A stretch of DNA of 64,000 nucleotides from JAUYIV01 sp040882645 (GCA_040882645.1 JBBEAX010000055.1:34231-98230); one strand, 5' to 3'; shown: positions 1 to 10,336, numbered from the stretch's first letter. The notes: generated by a model from the letters alone, not told the origin. Translations and numbers: made by a program.

Positions 1-181
1 TCCAACTGCCGCGCATCGCGCCCCACTCGTCGATGGCTTCGAACGCGTATCCCGAGCATGTGGGCTGGTACCGGCAGCGCCGTCCGACCAGGGGAGAGAG
101 CGCCTTCCGATAGAGGATGATCGGTCGCTGCAGCCACCAGCCGGGCTGGTAAGGCTTCAGCGTTCCCTTCACATCTTCCAC
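1..181 (-). CDS. yidD: Membrane protein insertion efficiency factor YidD, 3' end cut by window edge
   Basis: Reverse-strand translation from GTG at 181 reads VEDVKGTLKPYQPGWWLQR, then IILYRKALSPL and a CRYQPTCSGYAFEAI segment. The P-x-C-S-x-YA-x-EAI block is the YidD hallmark; the family is a small amphipathic membrane-associated protein that assists YidC-dependent insertion. AGGAG about 6 bases upstream of GTG 181 overlaps the rnpA stop, so the two are translationally coupled. The C-terminal part lies beyond base 1. The order rpmH-rnpA-yidD is the usual one beside dnaA. Confidence 0.9.
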   Translation of the reverse strand, partial: MEDVKGTLKPYQPGWWLQRPIILYRKALSPLVGRRCRYQPTCSGYAFEAIDEWGAMRGSW

Positions 182-184
182 CGC

Positions 185-460
185 TCACTCCTGTTCCATC
201 GTCGCCCTTTGGGCCCAGGCCACCAGCGCCTCGAACGGCGCTCGGACTGCTGCCGCAGAGGCGATCACCACATACTCGCGGCCCTCCCGCAGCGGGACGA
301 GGCGTAGCGCCTGGCGCAACCGCCTCTTGGCCCGATTCCTTCGGACCGCGTTACCCACCGCCCGGCCGGCGACTACCGCCACCCTGGGAGTGCCCGGCTC
401 GCCCGGCGCGGCGAAGACGGTGATGCCGCCGACGCGCCGACGCGTCCCGACCCGCCGCAC
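185..460 (-). CDS. rnpA: Ribonuclease P protein component (start uncertain)
   Basis: This is the protein subunit of RNase P, which helps the catalytic RNA process tRNA 5' ends. The RNR signature is clear around residues 36-49 (GNAVRRNRAKRRLR), and the C-terminal helix and strands are normal. From GTG 460 the protein is 91 residues, shorter than the usual 105-125. The frame stays open upstream and encodes LRKSSDVGRVRR, which looks like the family's normal N-terminal helix. However, no ATG, GTG or TTG occurs in frame between 460 and the in-frame stop near 617-619; CTG at 485-487 would be the best match. It is probably co-transcribed with rpmH (65 bp upstream). Confidence 0.88.
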   Translation of the reverse strand: MRRVGTRRRVGGITVFAAPGEPGTPRVAVVAGRAVGNAVRRNRAKRRLRQALRLVPLREGREYVVIASAAAVRAPFEALVAWAQRATMEQE

Positions 461-519
461 TCTCCCGACGTCGGAACTCTTTCGCAGCGGGGCGTAGGGC
501 GCCGCGGCGATGCTGCGAC

Positions 520-654
520 CTATGCGGAAAGCCGGCGTCGGCCCTTGAGGCGCCGGCGCTTGAGGATTGCGCGGCCAGCCCGCGTCCGCATACGCAGCCG
601 GAAGCCATGCCGCTTCTTACGGCGGCGAACATTCGGCTGATAGGTGCGCTTCAT
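520..654 (-). CDS. rpmH: 50S ribosomal protein L34
   Basis: A 44-residue, strongly basic protein beginning MKRTYQPNVRRRKKRHGF and ending LKGRRRLSA. It matches the L34 consensus (KRTYQPN, HGFR.RM.T.AGR.IL..RR.KGR..L.A) over its full length. L34 is a small component of the large ribosomal subunit. The gene is transcribed away from dnaA, first in an rpmH-rnpA-yidD operon, from a promoter about 40 bp upstream. Confidence 0.97.
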   Translation of the reverse strand: MKRTYQPNVRRRKKRHGFRLRMRTRAGRAILKRRRLKGRRRLSA

Positions 655-693
655 GAGGGAGTCCCAAGAGAAGGAAGAGGATGCTTTCGGGTG

Positions 694-723
694 AGGTTAC
701 GAAGAGTTGGTCGACTTTGTCAA
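694..723 (-). promoter_or_regulatory. Putative sigma-A promoter of rpmH-rnpA-yidD
   Basis: Read on the minus strand: a perfect -35 TTGACA (723-718), 18 bp spacer, and -10 TAACCT (699-694). The predicted transcript start is near 687, about 30 bases before the rpmH ATG at 654. The call is from sequence match only. Confidence 0.6.
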
Positions 724-893
724 AGGTGAGGCGCGCCCGCAGAAGCCGTTCGCGAGAAATGCCAATGAGTCGCGAAAGATCACTTACCGGCCTGATCGTC
801 CACACCTTCGTCTCCAACACTACGAACTCGCGAAATCCATCTCTGATTGTCGTTGATCCATAAGGGGTTTCGCTGGCCGCCAGCCCGGTCGCC

Positions 894-902
894 AGTGGAT
901 AA
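894..902 (+). promoter_or_regulatory. DnaA box upstream of dnaA
   Basis: AGTGGATAA is the reverse complement of TTATCCACT and matches the DnaA box TTATCCACA at 8 of 9 positions. It lies in the 450-bp rpmH-dnaA intergenic region, where DnaA typically autoregulates. Confidence 0.5.
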
Positions 903-919
903 GCCGCGTTTTGTCATTC

Positions 920-949
920 TTGTGGGGCGCGATGGCCGTTTCATATACT
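920..949 (+). promoter_or_regulatory. Putative dnaA promoter
   Basis: TTGTGG (920-925), an 18-bp spacer, then TATACT (944-949), giving a transcript start near 956 and a leader of about 150 nt that contains the DnaA-box hairpin at 1044-1075. The -10 is good and the -35 partial, so this is a candidate only. Confidence 0.4.
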
Positions 950-1043
950 CGCCGTTCACCGGTCCCCCCAACCGGTCGACTTCCCAGGTCATCGACCCAG
1001 CGGCGCGCTGGGTGGGGCAAGAGTAAGAGCGGGAAATCCGCCC

Positions 1044-1075
1044 TTCTCCACAGGTGTGGATACCCCTGTGGAGAA
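1044..1075 (+). promoter_or_regulatory. Inverted repeat carrying three DnaA-box-like sites
   Basis: Perfect 11-bp arms (TTCTCCACAGG at 1044-1054 and CCTGTGGAGAA at 1065-1075) flank a 10-base loop that contains TGTGGATA. Both arms and the loop hold sequences within one or two bases of the DnaA box in either orientation. The position 33 bp before the dnaA start suggests autoregulation by DnaA, an RNA hairpin in the dnaA leader, or both. Confidence 0.6.
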
Positions 1076-1108
1076 AGATTCGATACATGAGAGCACTCGA
1101 GGGAGGAC

Positions 1109-2470
1109 GTGGAAGCCCATCCGGCCGCTGAGAGTTGGGACCAGTTTCGCCAATCGCTCCGATCAAGAGTCACTCCAGTCACCTGGAGGACCTGGTTGGA
1201 GGGCCTGTCTCCCCAAACCTTCGACGCAGGTGTCGTCCGCATCCTCGCCCCCAGCGAGTTCCATCTCCGCTGGGTGAACGAGAAGTATCGGCCGATCATC
1301 GAGGAGTCGGCCGCCGCCGTGTACGGCGACGGGGTCGTCGTCGAGATGGCGGCGAGAGAGATGCCGCTGTTCGACAGCCCCACCGTCGACGATGAGCTGG
1401 GGCCCGACACGCTCACCGAGACTCCCATTCCGGTGGAGGGTGAGGACGATCCGCTCGTCCCCAAGTACTCGTTCGAGAACTTCGTGGTAGGCCCGTCCAA
1501 CCGCTTCGCCCACGCCGCCGCCCTCGCCATCGCCGAGCAGCCCGGAGGGCACTACAACCCGTTGTTCATCTACGGCGGAGCCGGCTTGGGAAAGACCCAC
1601 CTGCTCCAGGCGATCGCCCAGCACTGCGCCGACCTGAATCCCCGCCTCGAGGTCTGTTACCTGACCTCGGAGGAGTTCTTCAACGGGTTCATCGATGGCA
1701 TTCGGCGCAAGCGGATGGACGAGTTCAAGGCCCGCTACCGCAGCGTCGACATGCTGCTGCTCGACGACGTTCAGTTCCTGGAGGGCAAGGAGCAGATCCT
1801 CGAGGAGTTCTTCCACACCTTCAACTCCCTGTACGAGGCAGGCAAGCAGTTGGTGTTCTCGTCGGACCGGCCACCCAAGAGCCTTTCGAGCCTCGAAGAC
1901 CGCATTCGGAGCCGTTTCGAGTGGGGCCTCACCACCGACATCCAGCCCCCCGACGTCGAGACCAGGCTGGCGATCCTTCGCAAGAACGCGGCGTTTGCGC
2001 CGGTGGTGGTGCCCGAGGCGGTGCTCGATTTCATGGCCAACCGGGTGGTCGACAACATCCGCGAACTCGAAGGGGCCTTGACCCGAGTGACTGCATATGC
2101 CGCGTTGACCCATCAGCCGATCGACCTCGAGATGGCCGAGGACGTACTGCAGGATCTCGGGCCGGCGCACAATGCCATGCCGATCAGCCCCGGCAGGATC
2201 CTGGCGGCCTCCTCCGAATCGTTCGGGGTATCGATCGGCGACCTCGAGAGCCCGAGCCGCAAGCAGCCGCTGGCGCGGGCCCGCCAGGTCGCCATGTACA
2301 TCTGCCGCGAACTCACCGACCTGTCTCTTCCCAAGATCGGCAGCCTGTTCGGGGGCCGGGACCACACCACCGTGCTCCACGGGGTGAACAATGTGGCTCG
2401 GCTCATGAAGGAAGATCAGCAGCTCTTCGATCGTGTCACAGCCCTGTTGCAAAGTCTGAGGAAATCGTGA
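1109..2470 (+). CDS. dnaA: Chromosomal replication initiator DnaA
   Basis: A 453-residue initiator ATPase that binds DnaA boxes and melts oriC. Domain I (residues 5-70, WDQFRQSLRS..) is followed by a short acidic domain II. The AAA+ domain III has Walker A GGAGLGKT (156-163) and Walker B LLLLDDVQFL (about 215-225). The C-terminal domain IV carries the box-binding signature GGRDHTTVLHGVNNV. The GTG start at 1109 is preceded by GGGAGG. Domain II is short compared with Streptomyces DnaA. oriC lies immediately downstream. Confidence 0.98.
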   Translation: MEAHPAAESWDQFRQSLRSRVTPVTWRTWLEGLSPQTFDAGVVRILAPSEFHLRWVNEKYRPIIEESAAAVYGDGVVVEMAAREMPLFDSPTVDDELGPDTLTETPIPVEGEDDPLVPKYSFENFVVGPSNRFAHAAALAIAEQPGGHYNPLFIYGGAGLGKTHLLQAIAQHCADLNPRLEVCYLTSEEFFNGFIDGIRRKRMDEFKARYRSVDMLLLDDVQFLEGKEQILEEFFHTFNSLYEAGKQLVFSSDRPPKSLSSLEDRIRSRFEWGLTTDIQPPDVETRLAILRKNAAFAPVVVPEAVLDFMANRVVDNIRELEGALTRVTAYAALTHQPIDLEMAEDVLQDLGPAHNAMPISPGRILAASSESFGVSIGDLESPSRKQPLARARQVAMYICRELTDLSLPKIGSLFGGRDHTTVLHGVNNVARLMKEDQQLFDRVTALLQSLRKS

Positions 2471-2640
2471 GCATTCATCCACAGTCTCCCCAGGGCACCC
2501 GGCAGGGTGTTTACAACCTCCGCCAGTCGTCCCCTGGGGTGGGGACGACGAATCGGCGCCTGACCTGGCCCGATGGCGGCTTCTCCACAATCCACACCCC
2601 CTACTACTGCTACTACTTGTTCTTTCAATAAATACAGTCG
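2471..2640 (+). other. oriC: Replication origin oriC with DnaA boxes and DnaA-trio tract
   Basis: The dnaA-dnaN spacer. DnaA-box-like sites are TCATCCACA (2475-2483) and TTCTCCACA (2581-2589), each one mismatch from TTATCCACA, with a partial ATCCACA beside the second. A short C-rich spacer follows, then CTACTACTGCTACTACTT (2601-2618), read on the other strand as repeated TAG/CAG trinucleotides. The region ends in the only AT-rich stretch here (TTCTTTCAATAAATACAG, 2620-2637). Box, GC spacer, trio, AT-rich DNA is the basal unwinding layout described for Bacillus subtilis. Confidence 0.85.
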
Positions 2641-2661
2641 AAGAAGAGAGAGGAACACCCT

Positions 2662-3741
2662 GTGCGTATCAGAGCGGAACGAGACGACTTGGTCGACGTC
2701 CTCGGCCGCGCCGCCCGCGCCGTCGTAGTTCGTTCGCCGCGACCAATCCTCCAAGGCGTGCTCGTGGACGTTCGCGGCAAGACGATGCGGATCACCGGTA
2801 CCGACGAGAACATCACGGTCAGGACCCAGCTCGACGTTGAGGTCCTCGAGGAGGGGACCACCGTCGTACCTGCCCGGCTGGCCACCGAGGCGGTTCGTAA
2901 AATGCCGTCGGGGGCAGTCGTAGTCCACGCCGAAGGCGGCGAGGTCGAGATCACCGGGAACGGGCCCCGGTTCCGGTTCCGCGAGTCCCCGGTCGACGAC
3001 TTCCCGCGGATTTCCGAGCCAGATCTCTCCGACTCGGTGAAGGTCGCCGGCGACGAGTTCATCGATGCGGTGAATCAGGTCGGGGTCGCCGCCTCCAACG
3101 ACGACGCCCGTCCGATCCTCACCGGGGTGTACTTCGAGAGCGAGGAGGGGCGGCTGCGTCTGGTGGCGACGGACTCCTATCGGCTGGCGGTGCGCGACCT
3201 CCCCTCGGTCGACGCCCAGCTGTCGGGGCTCGTGCCGGTGCGCGCACTGAAGGAACTGGGTCGCAGCATCGGCGCTTCCGAACTTCAGGTCGCCATCGGG
3301 GACCGCGAGGCGGCGTTCTCGTCCGATCGGGGCACGCTCACCGCCCGGTTGATCGAGGGAACGTTCCCGAACTACCGGCAGCTCCTCCCCCCTTCGTATC
3401 CGAACCGGCTCAGCTTGTCCCGCGACGGGCTGCTCGAGGCGATCGACCGGGCGTCGCTGGTGGCCGAAGACCACATTCCCATCCGGCTCACGCTCCAGAA
3501 GGGCGGGGTGGAGCTGAGCGTCACCCGACAAGACGTCGGCGGCGAGACCGAGCATGTCGATGGTGAGTACTCGGGTGAGGAGATGACGATCGCCTTCAAC
3601 AGCCGGTACCTCAACGACGGTGTCAACGCGGTTCAGGGCGACGAGGTGGTACTCGACGTGATGGATCCCCTCAAGCCCGGCCTGTTGCGCGGCGGCGGGC
3701 ACGACGACTTCGTCTATCTCCTCATGCCCGTCCGGCTTTGA
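2662..3741 (+). CDS. dnaN: DNA polymerase III beta subunit (sliding clamp)
   Basis: A 359-residue clamp that tethers DNA polymerase III to template. It starts MRIRAERDDLVDVLGRAARAV and shows the three-fold repeated clamp architecture; the usual bacterial length is 360-380. The third domain has the SRYLNDGV motif and the protein ends in YLLMPVRL, the canonical clamp C-terminus. The start is GTG 2662 behind AGAGGAAC. recF follows after 13 bp, so an operon dnaN-recF-dciA is likely. The gnd gene found between dnaN and recF in many Actinobacteria is absent. Confidence 0.97.
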   Translation: MRIRAERDDLVDVLGRAARAVVVRSPRPILQGVLVDVRGKTMRITGTDENITVRTQLDVEVLEEGTTVVPARLATEAVRKMPSGAVVVHAEGGEVEITGNGPRFRFRESPVDDFPRISEPDLSDSVKVAGDEFIDAVNQVGVAASNDDARPILTGVYFESEEGRLRLVATDSYRLAVRDLPSVDAQLSGLVPVRALKELGRSIGASELQVAIGDREAAFSSDRGTLTARLIEGTFPNYRQLLPPSYPNRLSLSRDGLLEAIDRASLVAEDHIPIRLTLQKGGVELSVTRQDVGGETEHVDGEYSGEEMTIAFNSRYLNDGVNAVQGDEVVLDVMDPLKPGLLRGGGHDDFVYLLMPVRL

Positions 3742-3754
3742 ACGAGTCGATCGC

Positions 3755-4858
3755 GTGCAACTGGTCTGGCTCGAACTTCGGGACTTCCGCTCGTACGAGT
3801 CTCTGGCGTTCCGTCCCGAACCAGGGGTGAACGTTCTCGTCGGCCCGAACGGCGCCGGCAAGTCGTCGATACTCGAAGCCATCGGTTACCTCGCCACACT
3901 GTCCTCGTTCCGGCGTGCTCCCGAAGCGTCGTTGGTGCGGGAGGACGCCGACTCAGCGATCGCCAGAGGCGAGTTCTTCTCCGGTGGGGGAGGCACCGTC
4001 ATCGAAGTCGAGACGCCGCGGACGGGTCGCCGCCGAGTGCTCCTCAACGGCAAGCGCGCCCAGGGCCGCGCGGATGTGGCCGCGGCTGTCACGGTGGTGG
4101 CATTCCTCCCTGACGATCTCGACCTGGTCAAGCGCGGTCCGGCCTACCGGCGCGAGTACATCGACGACGTCGCCGCGCAGGCGTGGCCGGCAGCCGGTGC
4201 CGAACAGGCCGACTACGAGCGGGCTCTGCGCCAACGCAATGCCCTTCTCCGTAAAGAGGGGCGACGCGCCGACGGGCCCACGCTCAATGTATGGGACGAG
4301 CGGGTGAGCCTGCTGGGGGCACGGATCCTCGAACGGCGCCTGGCCGCGGCGGCCCTGCTCGAACCGGCCGTAGCCGGGCTGTACCTCGAGTTGGGGGAGG
4401 GCGGGGAGCGATTCAGTTGGAGTTATCTCTCCAGCGGGTTGGGCACTCTGGTCGCCCCTTCGGCAGGGGACACCCTGGTGGAACCGCTGCGGGCTGCGAT
4501 GGCCGCTGCCCGCAATGATGATCTGGACCGGCGCACCACCACCGTGGGCCCTCATCGGGACGACCTGGTGATGCTCCTCGATGGCCGCGACGCCCGCACT
4601 CGGGCGTCTCAGGGAGAGCAGCGCTCGATCGCTCTCGGCCTTCGACTGGCTGCGTTCCGGGTGCTGTCGGATCGCCGCGGATCGCCGCCAGTGCTGCTGC
4701 TCGACGACGTCTTCTCCGAACTCGACGCGGCGCGCGGTGAACGCCTGGTGGGGCACCTTCCCCACGCCCAGGTCTTCGTGACCTCGGCGCGATCGGAGGA
4801 AGTGCCCATGGTGGGCGCGCGGTGGCGCGTCGACGACGGCGAGGTGAAAGCGGCATGA
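3755..4858 (+). CDS. recF: DNA replication and repair protein RecF
   Basis: A 367-residue SMC-like ATPase that binds gapped DNA and helps RecOR load RecA. Walker A is VGPNGAGKSS (about residues 29-38). The C-terminal part has an ABC-like signature region (SQGEQRSIALGLRLA) and Walker B VLLLDDVFSELD. The GTG start at 3755 gives MQLVWLELRDFRSYESLAF, the standard RecF N-terminus. Its stop overlaps the dciA start (ATGA). Confidence 0.97.
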   Translation: MQLVWLELRDFRSYESLAFRPEPGVNVLVGPNGAGKSSILEAIGYLATLSSFRRAPEASLVREDADSAIARGEFFSGGGGTVIEVETPRTGRRRVLLNGKRAQGRADVAAAVTVVAFLPDDLDLVKRGPAYRREYIDDVAAQAWPAAGAEQADYERALRQRNALLRKEGRRADGPTLNVWDERVSLLGARILERRLAAAALLEPAVAGLYLELGEGGERFSWSYLSSGLGTLVAPSAGDTLVEPLRAAMAAARNDDLDRRTTTVGPHRDDLVMLLDGRDARTRASQGEQRSIALGLRLAAFRVLSDRRGSPPVLLLDDVFSELDAARGERLVGHLPHAQVFVTSARSEEVPMVGARWRVDDGEVKAA

Positions 4859-5175
4859 CCGACGACGACCGGGGGCTGCGCCCGGTGGGCCGCGGGGTCG
4901 AGAAGATGCTCCGCGACCTGGGAATGCCGGAGATGTTCGACGTCGCCACCATGGTCGAGAACTGGGCGGAGGTGGCCGGGGAGCCCTTTGGGTCGATGGC
5001 GGTGCCCGACTCCTTTGGCGCCGGTGTGCTGACATTGAGCGTCGCCGACGGGGTGGCCGCATCGCTCCTCAAGTACCGGGTCGGAGACCTCATCGGACGG
5101 CTCGCCGGCCGTTTCGGGGAGGGGGTCGTGACCTCGGTGCGGATCAAGGTTGGGGGCCACAAAAAGGGCCTCTGA
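4855..5175 (+). CDS. DciA-like (DUF721) helicase-associated protein
   Basis: A 106-residue protein starting MTDDDRGLRPVGRGVEKMLRDLGMP. The DUF721/DciA fold covers nearly the whole chain, with the typical W-x-E-V-A-G segment (NWAEVAGEPFG) and the L.V.V-like strand LTLSVADGVAASLLKYR. DciA is the widespread non-DnaC protein linked to loading the replicative helicase DnaB. The ATG at 4855 overlaps the recF stop by 4 bp; an earlier in-frame start at 4822 would overlap recF by 37 bp and is less likely. Confidence 0.9.
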   Translation: MTDDDRGLRPVGRGVEKMLRDLGMPEMFDVATMVENWAEVAGEPFGSMAVPDSFGAGVLTLSVADGVAASLLKYRVGDLIGRLAGRFGEGVVTSVRIKVGGHKKGL

Positions 5176-5340
5176 CCTGGCCTTTTCCAATTCTGAGAGA
5201 TCGGGATTGTCACCGATCCCGGCTATACTTACACCAATGTCGGCGGTGTCCCACAGGGGCCCGCGACCAATCGCCAACCGCCGTCGATGACCCCGAATCT
5301 ACGTTCGGGAGGGCGCCGGTTGAACGAACGAAGGAGACTC

Positions 5341-7257
<1,917 letters not shown>

Positions 7258-7266
7258 GAGAGCCAG

Positions 7267-9702
7267 ATGACGGACGACCGGGACGCCCGGGTAGAACTGA
7301 TCGACATCGAGCAGGAGGTGAAGGCCTCCTTCCTCGAGTACGCCATGTCGGTCATCGTCTCCAGGGCGCTGCCCGACGTACGCGATGGTCTCAAGCCGGT
7401 TCACCGGCGGATCCTCTTCTCGATGTACGACTCGGGGAGCCGGCCCAACCAGCCGTTCCGCAAGAGCGCCCGGGTGGTCGGCGACGTCATGGGCTGGTTC
7501 CATCCCCACTCCGGTGAGGCCATCTACGACGCGATGGTTCGCCTCGGCCAGGACTACGCCACCCGCTACCCACTCATCCAGCCGCAGGGCAACTTCGGCA
7601 CCGTCGATGATCCGCCGGCGGCGATGCGGTACACCGAGGCACGGCTCGAGGCGCTGGCGATGCACATGCTCGACGGTATCGACGAGGACACCGTCCACTT
7701 CGAGGACAACTACTCCGGGGAGCGTCAGGAGCCGACGGTGCTTCCGGCCCGTTTCCCCAATCTGCTCGCCAACGGGTCCACCGGCATCGCGGTCGGCATG
7801 GCGACGAACATTCCCCCGCACAACCTCAGCGAGATCATCGACGCGACCATTCACATGATCGACAACCCCGACGCCACCGCCGAAGACCTGCTCGAGTTCG
7901 TCAAGGGCCCCGACTTTCCCACCGGGGCGTACATCGTCGGCACCAAGGGGGCGCGCGACGCGCTGCTCACCGGGCGCGGCTCGGTGAAGATGCGGGCCGT
8001 CACCGAGGTCGAGGAGGTTCGGAAGGGGCGCACTGCGATCATCGTCTCCGAGATCCCGTACCAGGTGTCGCGCGACCGGATCATGGAGAAGATCGCCGAC
8101 ATCGTGCGCGACAAGAAGGTCACCGGCATCGCCGACCTGCGCGACGAGAGCGATCGCAACGGCACCCGCCTCGTGATCGAGTTGAAGCGCGAGGCCACCC
8201 CGCAGGTGGTTCTCAACCAGCTCTACAAGAACACCCAGCTCCAGGAGAGCTTCGGGGTGAACATGGTCGCTCTGGTCGACGGCGTTCCCCGCACCCTCAA
8301 CGTCGCCGAGATGATCGGGTATTACATCGATCACCAGATGGATGTGATCGAACGGCGGACCCGGTTCCGCCTCGGCCGGGCAGAGGCCCGCGCCCACATC
8401 GTCGAGGGGCTCCTCATCGCCCTCGACAACATCGATGCCGTGGTGGCGGTGATTCGGGGGTCGAAGGACACCGACACCGCCCGCACCGCCCTGATGAAGA
8501 AGTTCAAGTTGAGCGAGATCCAGGCGACGCATATTCTCGACATGCCCCTGCGTCGGCTCACCGCGCTGGAGACCACCAAGCTGCGCGAGGAGCACGCCGA
8601 GCTGCTCAAACTCATCAAGTACCTCAACGGCCTGCTGAAGAGCCCTACGAAGCGTCGGGCGCTCATCGCCGCCGAGTTGAAGGAGATCCGGGAGAAGTTC
8701 GGCGACAACCGACGAAGCATCTTCATCCCCGACGATGGCGACATGACGCTCGAAGACCTGATCGCCGACGAGGAGATCGTGGTCACTGTCACCGCCAACG
8801 GTTACGTCAAGGCGGTCAATGCGTCCGCCTACAAGAAGCAGGGGAGGGGCGGTCGCGGGGTCAAGGCCGAGAATCTGCGTGAAGACGATGTCATCCACCA
8901 CCTCGTCCACACCACCGCCCACGCCTATCTGTTGTTCTTCACCAACCGCGGCAAGGTGTACCGGATCAAGGCCCATGAGCTCCCGCGCAAGGACCGCACC
9001 GCCAAAGGGGTACTTGCACAGTCGGTGCTCCCCCTCGGCCCCGATGAGGTGATCGAGGCCGTGGTCGATACCCGTGACTACGAGACGGCCCGATACCTGG
9101 TGATCGCCACACGGGATGGGCAGATCAAGAAGACCAAGTTCTCCGACTACGACAGCCGCAACAGCAGCCTCATCGCGATTCGGCTCGCCGGCGATGACGA
9201 GGTGGTGGCAGTGCGCACCACCACCGGCAAGAACGACATTCTGCTGTTCACTTCCGACGGGCAGGGGATCCGGTTCAAGGAGGGCGACATCCGGGCCATG
9301 GGCCGCGACACGATGGGGGTCAGGGGCGTCCGGCTGCGCGAGGGCGATCACGTGGTGTCGGCGGCGAGCGACCAGGAGGGCGACGAGGTGGTGCTGCTGA
9401 CCACCGCCGGCTACGGCAAGCGGGTGAAAACCGCCGAGTTTCCCCGTCAGAAGCGAGGTGGCCTGGGGGTGAAGGCCATCAAGCTCACCAAGGCCCGGGG
9501 GACCCTGGTGGCAGCCCGCACCATTGCCCCGGGGGCCGAGATCTTCGTCACCTCGTCGACGGGAGTCGTGATTCGCACCGGCACCGACAAGATCAGCCGG
9601 CAGAAGAGAGACTCCACCGGCGTCAAGGTGATGACCGTCTCCGGCGGCGGCACGGTCACCGCCTTTGCCCAGGTCCCCCCCGAGGAGCTCGTCGACGAAT
9701 GA
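7267..9702 (+). CDS. gyrA: DNA gyrase subunit A
   Basis: The breakage-reunion subunit of gyrase, 811 residues. It begins MTDDRDARVELIDIEQEVKASFLEYAMSVIVSRALPDVRDGLKPV. The winged-helix catalytic region contains GEAIYDAMVRLGQDYATRYPLI; the active-site Tyr follows in AAMRYTEARL. The quinolone-resistance region reads HSGEAIYDAMVRLGQ. A C-terminal six-bladed pinwheel has the GyrA-box variant QGRGGRGVK. It is cotranscribed with gyrB. Confidence 0.98.
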   Translation: MTDDRDARVELIDIEQEVKASFLEYAMSVIVSRALPDVRDGLKPVHRRILFSMYDSGSRPNQPFRKSARVVGDVMGWFHPHSGEAIYDAMVRLGQDYATRYPLIQPQGNFGTVDDPPAAMRYTEARLEALAMHMLDGIDEDTVHFEDNYSGERQEPTVLPARFPNLLANGSTGIAVGMATNIPPHNLSEIIDATIHMIDNPDATAEDLLEFVKGPDFPTGAYIVGTKGARDALLTGRGSVKMRAVTEVEEVRKGRTAIIVSEIPYQVSRDRIMEKIADIVRDKKVTGIADLRDESDRNGTRLVIELKREATPQVVLNQLYKNTQLQESFGVNMVALVDGVPRTLNVAEMIGYYIDHQMDVIERRTRFRLGRAEARAHIVEGLLIALDNIDAVVAVIRGSKDTDTARTALMKKFKLSEIQATHILDMPLRRLTALETTKLREEHAELLKLIKYLNGLLKSPTKRRALIAAELKEIREKFGDNRRSIFIPDDGDMTLEDLIADEEIVVTVTANGYVKAVNASAYKKQGRGGRGVKAENLREDDVIHHLVHTTAHAYLLFFTNRGKVYRIKAHELPRKDRTAKGVLAQSVLPLGPDEVIEAVVDTRDYETARYLVIATRDGQIKKTKFSDYDSRNSSLIAIRLAGDDEVVAVRTTTGKNDILLFTSDGQGIRFKEGDIRAMGRDTMGVRGVRLREGDHVVSAASDQEGDEVVLLTTAGYGKRVKTAEFPRQKRGGLGVKAIKLTKARGTLVAARTIAPGAEIFVTSSTGVVIRTGTDKISRQKRDSTGVKVMTVSGGGTVTAFAQVPPEELVDE

Positions 9703-9776
9703 GTTGCGGGCATGGTGATCCGCCGCAAAACGGCGGACCCCCGGTAACGTAAACAGGCCTTTCCGAGGAGTTCCCA

Positions 9777-10331
9777 ATGGCCGTCCAGCGAGTGCGACGG
9801 GTCATTCGAAAGATCGACCCGTGGACCGTTCTCAAGGTCACGATCGTCTTCAACGCCATCATGGCGCTCGTCTTCGTGCTCGGGACGGTGATCTTCTGGT
9901 CGATCTTCGTGAATGCGGGCATCCCCGAGAGAATCAACGACCTGGCCTTGCTGATCGGGATCGAGAACGGCATCAACCTCGAGGGAGCGGTCTATTTCCG
10001 GGTCGTCCTGCTGCTGTCGATCATCGGCACGATCATGATGACGGGCTTCTTCACCCTCGGCGCGGTGGTCTACAACCTGATTTCTGACCTCGTCGGCGGC
10101 GTCGAGGTGATCGTCCTCGAGGAAACCCTGGGGGCGCGGGCGGTTCCCCGGGCCACGCATTCGGGCGTCACTCGTCCTCCGGCGCGTCGGGGCATCCTCC
10201 CCACCGTGCGCTCGGCGCTCTCACCCAAGAGCGACGAGGAGAGAGCCCGCGCCGCCGCCAAGCAGGCGGCGAAGGACGAGCCGGCTCCGGTACGAGCCCC
10301 CGAAGTCCCCCAGGTAGAGAAGACGGGGTAG
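9777..10331 (+). CDS. DUF3566 two-helix membrane protein downstream of gyrA
   Basis: A 184-residue protein: a short basic N-terminus (VRRVIRKIDPWTVLKVTIVFN), a transmembrane helix at about residues 20-45, an extracytoplasmic loop (NAGIPERINDLALLIGIENG), a second helix at about 80-105, and a long hydrophilic Ala/Pro/Lys-rich tail. The W-T-V-L-K motif, the loop and the second helix match DUF3566. That family sits directly after gyrA in many Actinobacteria. Its exact role is unknown. The ATG lies 74 bp after gyrA. Confidence 0.85.
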   Translation: MAVQRVRRVIRKIDPWTVLKVTIVFNAIMALVFVLGTVIFWSIFVNAGIPERINDLALLIGIENGINLEGAVYFRVVLLLSIIGTIMMTGFFTLGAVVYNLISDLVGGVEVIVLEETLGARAVPRATHSGVTRPPARRGILPTVRSALSPKSDEERARAAAKQAAKDEPAPVRAPEVPQVEKTG

Positions 10332-10336
10332 GGGCC

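Noticed and set aside
1163..2590. A 475-residue minus-strand frame across dnaA
   Set aside because: Antisense shadow of dnaA with no recognisable protein family, and it would cover oriC.
5207..5229. gyrB promoter with TTGTCA and TATACT
   Set aside because: The spacing is only 11 bp, too short for a sigma-A promoter; only the -10-like box is mentioned.
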